Of a stretch of DNA of 64,000 nt, positions 13,066 to 26,048 are shown in pieces. The translations under genes were made by a program, and so were the position numbers. The notes below the pieces were generated by a model. The model had not been told where the DNA came from. It searched no databases and saw only the letters and a list, made by a program, of their open reading frames with translations. Position 1 is the first letter of the stretch. Each line of letters opens with the position of its first letter. Source of the stretch: Paraescarpia echinospica (lineage: Eukaryota > Annelida > Polychaeta > Sabellida > Siboglinidae); contig CM034533.1 in assembly GCA_020002185.1 (NCBI GenBank), positions 37,492,219-37,556,218 of the forward strand, in the 5' to 3' direction.

Positions 13066-16000
13066 ACGAACAGAATCGTAACAAACGATCATGTCTGTTC
13101 ACAAAATGTGTTTTTCACACAAGTTTATGACTCGGAAATTTCCATAGAATGTAGTAAATTATTATACGTGGTTGTATTGGTGAGTCAATAAATTGTTTGC
13201 CATGTAAGAACTTAAGTAATATTGTGTATGTGGTTATTTATACTGATATAATTAGTGTTAGTCTGTGAAAGTGTTGTAATATGCATTGGTATGATGAGAA
13301 ACAATTGTACAAAATATAATAATAATATTCCTGCGAATATATTGCGAGGGAAAACAATGCCACGTATTCTATTTAACCGTGAAATTAAATAAACATTACA
13401 GTCAACAGTTCTCCAACAAAGACATACTCGTTATTATCTACTAGGGACGTGTTAAGGCATTTTGTTGAAACCTAGAACAACTATAGGGTCAAACAGTTTT
13501 AATGATATGGCCCTTTATTCCCATATAGACTTTATTTCCTAATTTTCGTTGCATTTAATTACTAGAATGGTTAAGTGTATTAATTGTTTTAACCTTTCTA
13601 CACAAAATAATAGCTAATGAAAATAAATCTAGATCACGCACATAACTTGCGAAATTAACCCTCATAAATTTTTATTTTTTGAAGTGGATTGCCTCGTGGT
13701 CTGTTGTATACAGTCGACGTAGACGATGACGATTGGTCAGCCCAGTCAAGTCCAGAAGAAGATTCAACCCAGACACACATGCAAGCTCCCTAACTTCTTA
13801 CCCCGCCCTCCACCCCCGCAGAATTGCTAATTACGCCCCAAGATTCGAAATGCGCGAGATGAGATGATAAACGACATCTAACCAGGCGGCCATGTATCGT
13901 CACCGCGGGACTCGACGGGGGTACTTAGGGCCGGGTAGAGTAAACACCGCGTCTACGGGGTGCCGTGTCCGGCTGATGAGCTATCTGACCACACTTCCTC
14001 CCCGGTCAGCTCGGACGCCGGTCAGTGCGCCAGCAAACACGTACGCGCAAGCAAAACGGCCGGTTACGACAGAGAACAGCTTGATCGATATATATTTCGA
14101 TTTTTAACGAAATTTAACAATATTTAACTATATTTAACACTATTTAGCAAGTTTTAACAACACGTTACAACATAAAAATATATAACAATATTTTAGTGAA
14201 ATTTACAAGATATGATAGGCCCTAATTTTTAACAACATTTAGCAAGACTGCTACCACATAATTAAAACAATAACTGTACACCCGTAAAAACTTTCAATTA
14301 TGTTTGTTATTGTAATTAATGTATTCTTACTGCCAGGATTTACCCATTCATGGATGATATTTTTCCGTTCAAGCCGAGAGATGGATGTTTTGCCATATTA
14401 TTATATTTTCAGTTTTTCACAATAGCTGCAGCATTGTTTCCCGACAATTGGTTACAAAATGCGGGAACAAAAATGGGTGCTGTTCACTCCTGGGACGGGA
14501 TCTCTTCCCGATATAACGTCCCCTTACTTTTCTGGGTTCCCTGCTTTTCCACCCTCGTTCAAGTGCCCCCTAACAGCCCGGCGTGAAGTGGGAGAGATCC
14601 CTACAAATTATCCCCGCAGATACCGGGAGGTGACGGAGGGAAACAATCGATCTCATAGCCGTCGGGTAGTCTCACTTGGGGGAGGTTGTAAACGAGGCGA
14701 AAACGACCAGTTTTATGTATATTTACCACTAAAATGAAGTGGTCAGTAGCGCCTAAAGCCACTGATAAGGCGTGAGAGGGAAGGAGGGAGGGGGCCGGTG
14801 AAAGAGATAAATAAATAGAGGGATAGACAGTTGGACCCTATAGATACAAACGAGTAGCTGTACTTTCTCCCATTTTCAGCATCAACCGATCAGATGCGTC
14901 GCTACAAATTCATTCGATTCACGAGTTTGCTTCGATGTTTCGAATAAGAAACTGCACGGAATATTTGTCGTTAACTAGCACAATATTTTATATAAATGAT
15001 ACTTTGAACATGTGCATATTTGATCGCAACTTGCGCATATCGGCAACAAATAATTTACATTTGATATCAAATGAATTATCGTACAGTGTGAGCGGCTTGC
15101 GTGCAGCTGCACTGACCTGTGATTAAAAATACAAATAAGTATTGCCTGCGGAACCTAACAGAACTTGATACGAAGATGTCTCCACGTGGAGTTTCCAATT
15201 TTTATATAGCATAAATTAGTATACACTGAACATGTAAACCAAGTGTTTTAGTTCTTGTTCAATGCAAAATTCGACCACTTCAAATAAGAATAAACACGGG
15301 CGGTGCATTGTTTCAAAGTATTTTCCTTCCAAGAAACGCATCCTAGAATGATTAATGAGAAGGTGTCATAGAATGATAAACAAACCGATATCGTTAACCC
15401 AGGTACTACAGGGTCACTTCACAAGAATCGCTGAAATGCATTTTTAACGTGTCAGTTCGAGTAAACATGCGATTTATGTGATGTTTATGGACCAGTGTTA
15501 GCGCCGCTGAAGACAGCCAGTTTCATCGGTCGTAGGGATGTTTACTTGTCGTACGGGCGTGTGATGACAGTCACTTTTTGAAGTTCTGAGGCGGAAGACA
15601 TTCGATAGGAAAGTTGCATATACTAGCAGTCGACATGGAATGTGATTGCAGGGTCAATAGTTTGGGGTGTTTTCATTGGTGGACACAGGGCATTGGTCGG
15701 GGTACGGTTGCGCTGGTAATTTTAGATAATATTCAAAGAAGAATGCTATGATTTAAAAAAAAATCGTTTGTATCACAACAGAGAGGACATTTATACACAC
15801 AAAGTGAGAAGGGGGACGGTTTCGTTTATTCTGTTTCAAATATATTAAAACTGAGCTGTACAGACAAAAATAAGGGAATGTGAGAAAAGGGCGATGGGGT
15901 AAATGGGACCATAAATGGAAAAGGAATATAGAACGGTTCCCTATTTTCCCGACGTTCCGTGAATGGATCACGTTCCCGCGGCACACGCACGGTGCTTCCA

Positions 16001-16594
16001 TGTCCGTGTAATATAATGTATACGTCGAACAGAGACGTGAAATGAATTAGGAACGTTTTTTTAGATTTTATACAAGAGGTCGTTGGTTCAGCAGGTGGTT
16101 TGGGGGGTCGCCACCCCCACAGCAAGTGGGTCGATCTTGGGGGGTTCGTGGGTGTCTCCAGCGTTCCGGGGTGCGCTTACATAGACGGCACGCATACACT
16201 GTTTATACGAAATCTACGACCATAAAACTGATAGAGGGTGATAAAGAAGGAGGCAGGGGGTAGGGGGTAGGGGGTAAACGACCGGACGATCAGAGACGAT
16301 GGCGAGTGATGCCTTCTACTAATGATTCACGATAATTCTATTCTGATGGAAATTACCCGCGGTATCCGCCTACAATCGAACCCGACGATCGATGAGTTGG
16401 CGCCAGGAAACTGGCTTGGAATGACCGACCGCATCTTGACGGACATGTTTACTCGCTGACCGCGCCACGTGTTGACTGAAGACGTCCAAAGTGGCTTATT
16501 TAATTTAACGAAATTCCAATAAGATTTAAAGGGATATTGTCTGTTCCTAGTTTTCTGTATATTAATATATTGTCTTAAAATCAATATGTTGAAG
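13066..16594. other. Unassigned, largely AT-rich sequence
   Basis: No gene recognised. Between about 14106 and 14180 a loose 10-12-bp repeat of TTTAACAATA-like words occurs. CpG-containing GC patches lie at 13880-14060 and 14570-14700. A small (GGGGGTA)3 run occurs near 16256-16276. Confidence 0.5.
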
Positions 16595-16745
16595 GTTTAC
16601 TGCCTGCTAACTTGCGATTAATAAGCCCGAAACAGTCTTCGCAATTTGGATTCTTCTTCCACAAATTGTAAAGGCAATGTTCAGATCATGAACAACTGTA
16701 TTGGAAAATGGCAATGTAAGGCCTAATGTACGCCGGGTGGTTGGT
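16595..16745 (-). repeat. Diverged copy (e) of the R1 repeat family
   Basis: The word AATAAGCCCGAAACAGT and the following bases, including a GATCATGAACAAC box and a TTGG-AATGGCAAT box, align with 49020-49140 and with the reverse complement of 42661-42790. It is the most diverged of five family members and the only one outside 39-49 kb. Confidence 0.6.
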
Positions 16746-19700
16746 AAACAGCAAACACTTTGATATTCGACGCGGCCGCTGTGGTCCCACATTAAAGACA
16801 ACCAGTTTAGTGAACTCCCCGTCTGCATTTACTGTACTTTTGCTGATATCGGGCGATGGAAAGGACAAGCTCGTTTTAACGGAATGGGTTTCAACAAGAT
16901 TTGACAAGATTACCGTGCTCGGTAGCAAGCTTCGTGCAGGTGATAAATGACCAATGAAACCTTTATCGTTGAACATTAGCGCTAACGCACTATAGGGCTT
17001 TCTCGGATCCACATATATCCTTTGGATTTCACCTCACTCCCTTCATTACAGCGTCAGGTCAGTAGAGAATATAACAACATGTCGCCGTCACATGATCTAT
17101 CTTTTAACCTTTGTGATTCTTCTTAACAGTGTACGTTTTATGTATCGTTTTGTATTTGTATTATATTGTATACCAAAAAGCAAAATGTTGTTAGTGTATG
17201 ACCCCACGTATCTTTCTACAATGACAATGGTGGCTCGGTGTGAGCTATAGCGGACGCTCCTAGGCCGTAGCAACAATAGAAATATTCGTTAATAAGTTTT
17301 ATTAACATTTCCTTAACCGCTGATAACTCTGAATTTTGGATATGGTTATACCTGTAATCCGCGGAATGTTTTCTGTGAGATGTGGATATTGGAAAGGCCT
17401 ACTATTCACTACCGTGTATTTACTATATCTCGTTCTATTAGTTTCCTCGATGCAAACTAAATGCAGTGTTGCGAATGTTCCAAAAGAACTCCGAACGAGA
17501 AATGAAAATTGCGGCTGGCGAAAACTAAGCCATTTCCACATATTATAGGAAGAGATCAAACGAAAGCGCCGCGTTTTTGTTTGTTCCCCAAAGGGAACGC
17601 AGAGTTCCCTGGTTCTCCGTGTTGTAGAAGCATCCCTGGAGAGCGGCCGTCGTGGGAGCGGCCGTCGTGGGAACTCGCTATCTCGAGATGGAGACAAACG
17701 AGAAGGTGATTTCCGTCCGAGATAAGTCATCCGGCGATAATGAAATTAGCTCTAATTGTTGCAAGCCTCGTCTCGATCTGTGAACGTTGAATCCCACCAT
17801 AAATAGATAAACAGGAATCGAGGAGTCGTCTTCAAGATGCTAGGAAGGGGAAGATAACGAAACGGGGGACTCGGCTGGGTTTCACCCTGAGGGAGAGTGT
17901 AAAGGGTGACGGACCCGTGGGGGACTCCGAATCTGAGGGTACATGTTGTCCGAATTACCGTTAATTTCGTCAGGATAATCAATGGTACTGTTGAAGTCAA
18001 AGAAGAAAGAGACCATTGCGATGACTTCCTGTTTGGAATTACTGACCGATGTCGCATTATTTCATACAACTCCTATCGGGTACTTTGATCTAAGCATTCA
18101 GAATATTTACATTCGTTGTTCAGTGCTCACACCCGCAAGAAAAACTAAACAGATTTGATTGTATAATTCCGAACTTCTCTTTGTTCCCATAATTTAAACG
18201 ATTAGGATAAGAGCTTTCTCGGTTGTCACATAAACGTTTTGGAGTTAATTCCTTATTGTATTGTATCTTCTTCTTTTTCCTCTAATTTATTATCTTATTA
18301 TTAAAAACTTGTGAATTGCACGAAACGGTCGTCCTGCCCAATTGTGAAATCTATAACAAAATAATATCGTTAAATATACAATTATTATATTTGACCACTA
18401 CAACGTGTTTAAACAAAAACGGTGACTTAATTCTTATGAACTTAGAAATAGATAACATTTGCTCTTTTGCCAAATGTTAAGACAATCAATTGGAATTACG
18501 ATAGACTCTCGGTGAAAGGACAACGTTAGGATTTGGTCAAACTGTGTTTACAAGTATTAACGGAAAGCAAGCGAGAGACTTCACAAAGAGAGCTGTTCTA
18601 CAACGACGTCTCCGTGACACGCGTCACGTGTCAGACGACACGCAACAGTTGATTACCTCTTGTTGTTACAGAACACAGGCACTTGTAATAATTTCACGCT
18701 TCCACCGCGGGTCGCGGATACGCCGGATATATGGTCCGCTTTCGCAAATTACTCGCAAATGAGATCGCTGGGCGGAACGGTCACGTGACCAACAGTGACG
18801 AGGCATGAGTAAATACACTCGCCCGCTCTGGTGAATCGCCTGAGTGTTGAATGTCTATTTTTGAAATCGTATATTGGAAGTTTTCTTGTAATGATACGTC
18901 GTCGTGGTGATTCGAGGTAACCATAAGGCATATCACCGAAGCGTGTCAATTGCTTGGTCTCAATATTTCGATACAGTGTTGTGTAGTTACTGTGTTTTAA
19001 CACTTATTACAAGAATGTTTTACATGATAGGGATACAGTTTTAATCAGGATTTGTTCTAAAACAAAAACTCATGATAAACTAGGTCAACGCGTTGTCATG
19101 TTTGAATAATAAACTATTCAGCCATCGAAAAGAAACATTCTTTTGATGCAAGGCATAGATTCACGATAAAACCTAGCAGATTTTTTGTATTTTTAAATAA
19201 TTGTCGGCAAAACATAGCGGCGTTTACGTAAGTATATTTCGTAGCCTGTTAGATGGCGATATCCGATCGGAACAGGAATGCTTTAGAACGTTTAACTTGT
19301 TCCAAAAATGTTTTACGGATTTATACAGAATTTCTAGTAAAAATAAAAGTGTCTACAAAAATTAACTTGTCTGCTCGTAATCGGCTAAGCCTATTGTAAA
19401 TGCACATGCACAACAACTGGCATTTACACAGCGCGACCAAAACACTGTCGAATCAAACGCCCGGGAACACGTGTTCCGTCTGCGAGTGATTTGTTCGACA
19501 GACACTGCGCATCACCCGAGGGACCATCGGTTGTTTTCCGTCGCCAGTTGTGTTTACCCGTCGTCCCTCGCGCTCCGGGAAGTCGACGACTCAATTCTGC
19601 CGGCGTTACGTAACGAGGCACTCAGTAGAAACAACACGTTCCCAGAGGATGGGTAGGGGAGGGGGGACACGGGATGTACAGACAAGGCAGATCGTTATCG

Positions 19701-20841
19701 AAAAGACAAAATATTACGCGTGTCGACTATCAGGTGTCACGATTCACGATCGTCAATCAGCGGGGGGATTATGGGGGAGATTACGTCGTTGGCCATGCTG
19801 GTTCTCCGTGAAGGCATCTAACACTTGTCAAATTAAACTGTCCAAGGAAAAGCGGTTTTTGGGAGGAGGCAGGGGATGACGTCACTATCATTGAGTCGAT
19901 TATTTGATTTTTATAAGTTCTTTTGTTATTTTAATAACCGTCAACAAGATCGGAATGTAACGCAAGAGTGAGTGGATAGCGGAAGGATTGCCTTATGATC
20001 TTATCGAGAATCCAACAGTGTTTTGTTACCTCTGGCCATATGTCAGATATCTGTCAATTAACTATGCAAGCATTAAGGCAATAATTAAATAAAGTTTCAT
20101 TTTAAATAACTAATCCGTACCCACGATCAAATCAACAGTGTTTCACGATTATTCGTTGACTTCCTTCTCTACCTGTATAAGTTGGATCGTGTTGTTTCGT
20201 GGTGACAATCTTTTTTAAAAACGTATTAGGCATGCGACTATTGCTGACCAGTTATCATGCATCGACCCACGCATATTAACTAAAATCGCACAGGTGGAAT
20301 CGCGTACGTTGAGTTATACGTAGATTATCAATCGCCTTTACTAGTCGTGTTTTCAAAATTCCAAATTGGTTTGATTTTGATCGCCCAGGCAACATATCGG
20401 CAGATGACACGAACATATTAAGTTAAGTTCACGAACTTCAAACACGATCATGTGCGTGTTCCGACAATGTTATATGAGACGATCGATGCATCTTGCTTAG
20501 CCACGCGACAGATACTCCTCGGAGAAGATGTTCCGATGTTTGCGATTACCAAGAAAGACGTCAATGACGAGCCACACACAGGGGCTGTGATTACTGCGCG
20601 AAACAGAACAGTTTTGGTGACTTTGTGACGGGACTGATGGGAGGCTCCCATACGACTCGACAAAGTACACACAGACATAGCCGTGGGTGATGCGCCGCAT
20701 GCGGTGACACCGATCATAGGCGTGTCGGGCACGGATTGTTCATTTGTCCGAAGTGAACTGCGTATTGTTAGCGAAGTTCATTAGCTTCGTATCGTACCCA
20801 GATGATGTACAATTTGGATATTTCTGGATTTCAGTCAGGTT
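16746..20841. other. Unassigned unique sequence
   Basis: No gene recognised. A 15-bp unit (GAGCGGCCGTCGTGG) is duplicated at 17641-17670. Open frames of 60-142 codons are present on both strands but lack protein-like composition. Confidence 0.5.
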
Positions 20842-21317
<476 letters not shown>

Positions 21318-21379
21318 ACTCCCTCTTCTCTCTGTATCCACCACTGTTGTTAATATATACGTATGTGCCTTGCCTGATA

Positions 21380-22346
21380 TCTACAAATGCTGTTTATGCT
21401 GATGATACTCAGATCTACATTTCGTTGGCTACCCCGGATACAAATCGCTCCCTTAACCGACTTAGTGATTGCCTTCAAGATATCTTCCACTGGATGACTG
21501 ACAGCAAGTTGAAATAAAATGCAAATAAAACTGAATTGATCATTATTGGTACTCCAATGCAGCGTAGTAAACTGGATGTTTTTTCCCTATGCGTATTTTG
21601 AATCAGTATATCACGCTAGCAACCTCGGTGCGGAATCTAGGAGTAACTTCAATTTCCGGCAACACATATATCAAACATGTCGCTGCTGTTTTTATCATAT
21701 TCGTGATTTTCGCCGTATTCGCCGGCATATGTCATTTTCTGTTGTTAAAACTATTGCAACAGCGCTTCTTAGCAGCAGACTAAGCAATTCCCTCCTTTTT
21801 AATATCGCTAGCAAGGACAACACAAAACTTCAGCGTGTCCAACATTTTCTAGCAAAAGTAGTTACAAGATCTCCTCGTTTTTTAAGTCTTTGCATTGGCT
21901 TCCTGTACGATATCGTATAATATTTAAGATCTGTACCATTACATACCAGGAACTGTCCAGTAAGCAACCACCTTATTTGCATTCACTGCTTACTCCTGTA
22001 AGAAAACCTACCCAGCTTCGATCATCTAGTTCTGACCTACTTTTTGTTCCTAGTGTCAACACTAACATTGGAACTAGGACTTTTTCTTTTGCCGCACTAA
22101 CTCTTTGGAATCTGCTCCCTCTTAGTGTTAGATCACTTGAAAATATTATAAAATTCCGTCGTCATTTAAAAACTTATCTTTACAACCTTGCTTATCCACC
22201 GTAGCTCCCTAGCGCCTTGACCCATATGTTGACAACTGGGATACTGCTTATGGATTTTGAGATTGACCAATCCTTTTGTTTTGATGCACCTCTGTGTTTG
22301 GTTTCCAAGGATTTAGGCGCAGTAGAAGTTATCTTATTATTATTAT
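21380..22346 (+). mobile_element. 5'-truncated LINE 3' end, L2/CR1-like (copy 1)
   Basis: The fragment begins at the palm motif of a reverse transcriptase (YADDTQ, codons at 21395-21412). It continues, with several frameshifts, into the C-terminal tail typical of L2/CR1-type LINEs (motifs SLHWLPVRYRI, SSKQPPYLHSLL and TLWNLLPLSVR, then HLKTYLYNLAYPP). The tail runs open at 21890-22204. Noncoding sequence after it ends in a TTATTATTATTAC tail at about 22346. Catalytic regions upstream of the palm are missing, so it cannot encode an active enzyme. A second copy of the family lies inverted at 43121-43669. The family name is my recognition, not a search result. Confidence 0.85.
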
Positions 22347-23504
22347 TACAAACCCAGCATCACGAACATACGACAAGAGATTCACGCATATGACGTCACA
22401 AACGGTACGTACTTTCCCACGTCGTTGGAGCGCAACCACCTCTCACCCCGTGTTGAAGTCTCGCATTCCAACCCCGGCCCGGCCATTGTGGATGCTGCTT
22501 TAGGGCCTAAAGCGTATCAGTGCTTGTGGTCTCCCCAGGTCGTCGGGCTCGATATAGTTGACTATTTCACAATCGGATGTTCAAGGTTTCCGCGTAGGCA
22601 CTACCGCACGTACAAACGAAAAGCGAGAAATCCGGCCAGGTCCAAAAGATTCTAATTATTAGCAATTTATCCGCCATCACAAACGTGCCAATGATAATTA
22701 TCATGTTGTAGATGCTAGTTATAATATTAAGCCACATCGCCCGGCTTCTGGAGCAGTACACTGTGACGTCGGCGAATTGTATAAGTCGTTGTTGCCTAAT
22801 TGGGATCGATAGATTGTAAAACAATTAAGATACTAAAAGTTGTCAAGTCAAATTGGGACCGATCCCAATTCGGCCGACACAATCGTTGCTATTCGGTGTC
22901 GCAACGGCGTTTACACTAACGACACTTGCAATGCCATACTGCGCGATATCGCGACAATTAATCACATTTTTAAACTGACCTTCGTTGTTAACATTCTTCT
23001 GTTCCGCTGACAACTACTAGGAAGCTTCAGATAAGAAACTCTAAGACCCAACCCAAGAAACACCACTCCATTTACGGAATATCAAATGTTTCCCCCGTGG
23101 TAGTTACGCATCGTTACCAAGATGACGGCTGATTCGTAACTAAGCATAGTTATCCAATTTCATATGTACAATTCGATAAAAGAATGATATAGCATGTCCG
23201 GAAATAGACAAATGAGTCGAACTTGATTATTTCAGAATAATATATATAGAACAATGATATAGCAGTCTCCACTGTTGGTTTTGCGAACTTCATAAAATGG
23301 AAAATCTGTAATTTTTGATATCGGCGATGCGCCGTCTCCGATGCCGGAATTAATTGTAAAAAGTGGGAAAATATACTCCAAAAGTAAAAAAAACACTGTC
23401 CAATACACGAAACCGTATTTTTAGGACTGTTGCTACATGATTCAATTTATAAAAATATGTAATCTCACCCTAACGGCCTAAAACGAATAAAATAAGTCAG
23501 TTGT
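22347..23504. other. Unassigned unique sequence
   Basis: No gene recognised. A small hairpin (AATTGGGA/TCCCAATT) lies at about 22853-22872. Confidence 0.5.
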
Positions 23505-23755
23505 TCAAATGTTAACTTCTTCTGACTATTCAATGTCACATTTCAGTGTAGGTGGACGCGCGCTTATTCTGTGTGCGGTTAACCGTGACGGTGATTCATA
23601 CTACAATAATACAATGTCCGTCAATCAAATAAATTCCCGCAGTTATTCAAATGTTGACACCTTCAGGATATTGACGATTGAATGTGAAATTTCAGCTCAG
23701 CGCACGGACTGCGTTTACTCTGTGTGCGGCCAAGCGTGGCGTGTAATTGTGTGAA
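23505..23755. repeat. Diverged tandem duplication, period about 140 bp
   Basis: The segment from about 23505 to 23610 resembles the segment from about 23648 to 23745. Both start TTCAAATGTT, pass a CAATGT/GAATGTGA box and a TTTCAG box, and share CTGTGTGCGG before GTG-rich sequence. Divergence is considerable, so the duplication is old. Confidence 0.6.
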
Positions 23756-25450
23756 GATATCAGTACCGTGTCGTCGACGGTAGGCGAGCCTAGGGCGAGT
23801 AACGGACACTGCTGTGTACCCGGTGTTCCGACTAAATAGACGTGTTTGTTCTGGTTGTCGCCGACAATGGGCAAGCGACGTTGTGAAAAATAATACTGAA
23901 AACTTAGTCAACTTTGACGTGGGTATGGAGAAGATGTGGAATGACCAAAGCGCCACACTTGTCAATGCTTGTGATACATGCATACGAACGTACGCACACA
24001 CGTATAAATGCACACAATGTTATACAAATTATATGCGTATGTACATGTGTTTCTGTACGTTCGCATGTGTGTGTGTGTGTGTGGGCGTGTGCGTGTGCGT
24101 GTGCGTGTGTGTGTGTATAGGTATATGGGTGTGGGTATGTGTGAGCGTGTGCGTGAGTGCATGTGTTAAAAAAATAATACGCGGGTCAGGGAAGACCCAA
24201 TACGGTAATATGGCGGGAACGGGCACATGATTAACTTCGTCACGCGATTATAAGACGGCCCTACTAGCTATACTTTCGTTTCGTGCGCTGCGAGCTGTAG
24301 TTATCATAACTTATCATAAATATCTAACAACTCCTTGCGGTAAAAGGATCGATTGTTGGTTCACGCGTGCAAGACTCGGGCCTATCGTGAACCCCAAATT
24401 GCTGCCCGGCATCCTAGTTTTCCAATGCAATGGTATCGTTCGTCCAAGTCAGGGGAACAATACTTAGGCCCGGTGGACAGATAGGGTCTGTGCAATGCTC
24501 ACAACTTGGCCCGTCGCCTATCGCGCTCAACGACGGCGGCATCCACAAAGAAACAGTGTCTAGATGTTGACGATTAGCTCCGTGTTGTACACGGCCGTAT
24601 GCAGGCGGTGTTGTGTACACAAGCGTTCACTATGGCTCAGTCATCAATCACCCGTTCGAAACCTGTCACTCACACACACGCACAGGCAGTGGCGTTGTGT
24701 CGTTGCTGACGTGTTTTCGTCGGCCGCGCACGAGTTTCTGCCCGTGTTGATTACTCAAGGCGATCGCTTGCTCGGCTGACATGCCGACATGCCCACTCCG
24801 CTGTTTATACTTTATACTTGCAAGACGTACACAAACATGTCGTGTATTTACACTTGTTCACCACAAGCAAGCTCGTCTTATTTTATAATTTCCATATAAT
24901 GTGAATGTTTACTTGTTCTCGTAGTCGTCCACGCCCAATATATGTAAACATATGGCTATGTTTATACAAAGAGCACAGGTATGTCTTACTATTTACACTG
25001 ACATTGATATTTTCGTAATAGAAATATATATATATATATATATATAAGCTACACCCTTACTTTTTATTTAGTCATAATTAATTAGCAGATTCTGTATATT
25101 AATACTTTCCCGTGGTATTCACGCTGATCCAGATTCTTGACGGGGGTCTACTTATTGGAGAGACGGAAAGATGGGATAGCACAAGAAATTACAAGAAAAA
25201 CGGAAGATCGAGTTGAATCGATAACACATTAATGGTGTAAATCACATGTCACGTGACAGAAAAGAAAACGAAGAAGACGACGAAAAAAATAAGACGTATA
25301 AGAAGAAAAAAGAACAAGACAAAGAAGACAAAGAAGACGACAACAAAGGATAAAAAAAACAAAGAAGAAAGAATCGGGAAAGAAGGCGAAGACCAATACA
25401 AAGGCAATACGAATATGAACAATTCATGAAGGTTTTTATACTAATTTATT
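23756..25450. other. Unassigned sequence with simple repeats
   Basis: Contains an imperfect TG/GCGTGT tract (about 24064-24150), a (TA)n run (about 25026-25046) and a purine-rich A/G tract dominated by GAAGA words (about 25255-25395). No gene recognised. Confidence 0.55.
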
Positions 25451-25545
25451 GACACACACGCGCACGCACGCACACACACTCACACACCCGCACACACGCA
25501 GTGTCACGCGCACGCACGCACGCACACACACACACACACGTTGTG
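25451..25545. repeat. Imperfect (CA)n / (CGCA)n tract
   Basis: About 90 bp of CA and CGCA repeats ending in (CA)n, then GTTGTGAGTGTGCG on the other phase, giving a small inverted arrangement. Confidence 0.9.
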
Positions 25546-26048
25546 AGTGTGCGTGCGTGCTACCCACAATGCACCACCCCGGTGTCCGACGACACCGCCT
25601 CTCTCCGGGTGGTATCGTCCGTCGGACAACTATAAACGTCACAATGTCTCCGATCGTGATCCCCTCTTATCGCTCGGGATTACCTTTCGACCCGAAACGC
25701 TCGGGCAACAGGCGGGGTTGTGCGTGCGCCATTGTCACATGCCTCGGTTCCCACACCCGCGCCGTGCTCCCGGTGACACGTCGTAAAAAGCAACTTTCAT
25801 CGCCGCTACGGTACAAGCCGACCGCGACCGCAAGTATGCGGCCGAGCTTCGTCGTGCCATGAACGAGGGGGCGGGAGACACCCCGTCACGTGACACGCTA
25901 CAGGGGCAGCAGTAACAGAGAGTAGCACTGCATATCAGTAACATTAAGAAAAGTTATCGACCAGTAACATGAAATAAAGTACTGCGTACCCATACTAGCT
26001 AAAGACACAGAACAGTGGTAACAGTGATTAACATTATATAACACCTAG
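25546..26048. other. Unassigned sequence leading into the minisatellite
   Basis: GC-rich to about 25910. From 25911 onward, words such as CAGTAACA and CACTGCA appear irregularly. They look like degenerate outer copies of the minisatellite that starts at about 26050. Confidence 0.5.
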
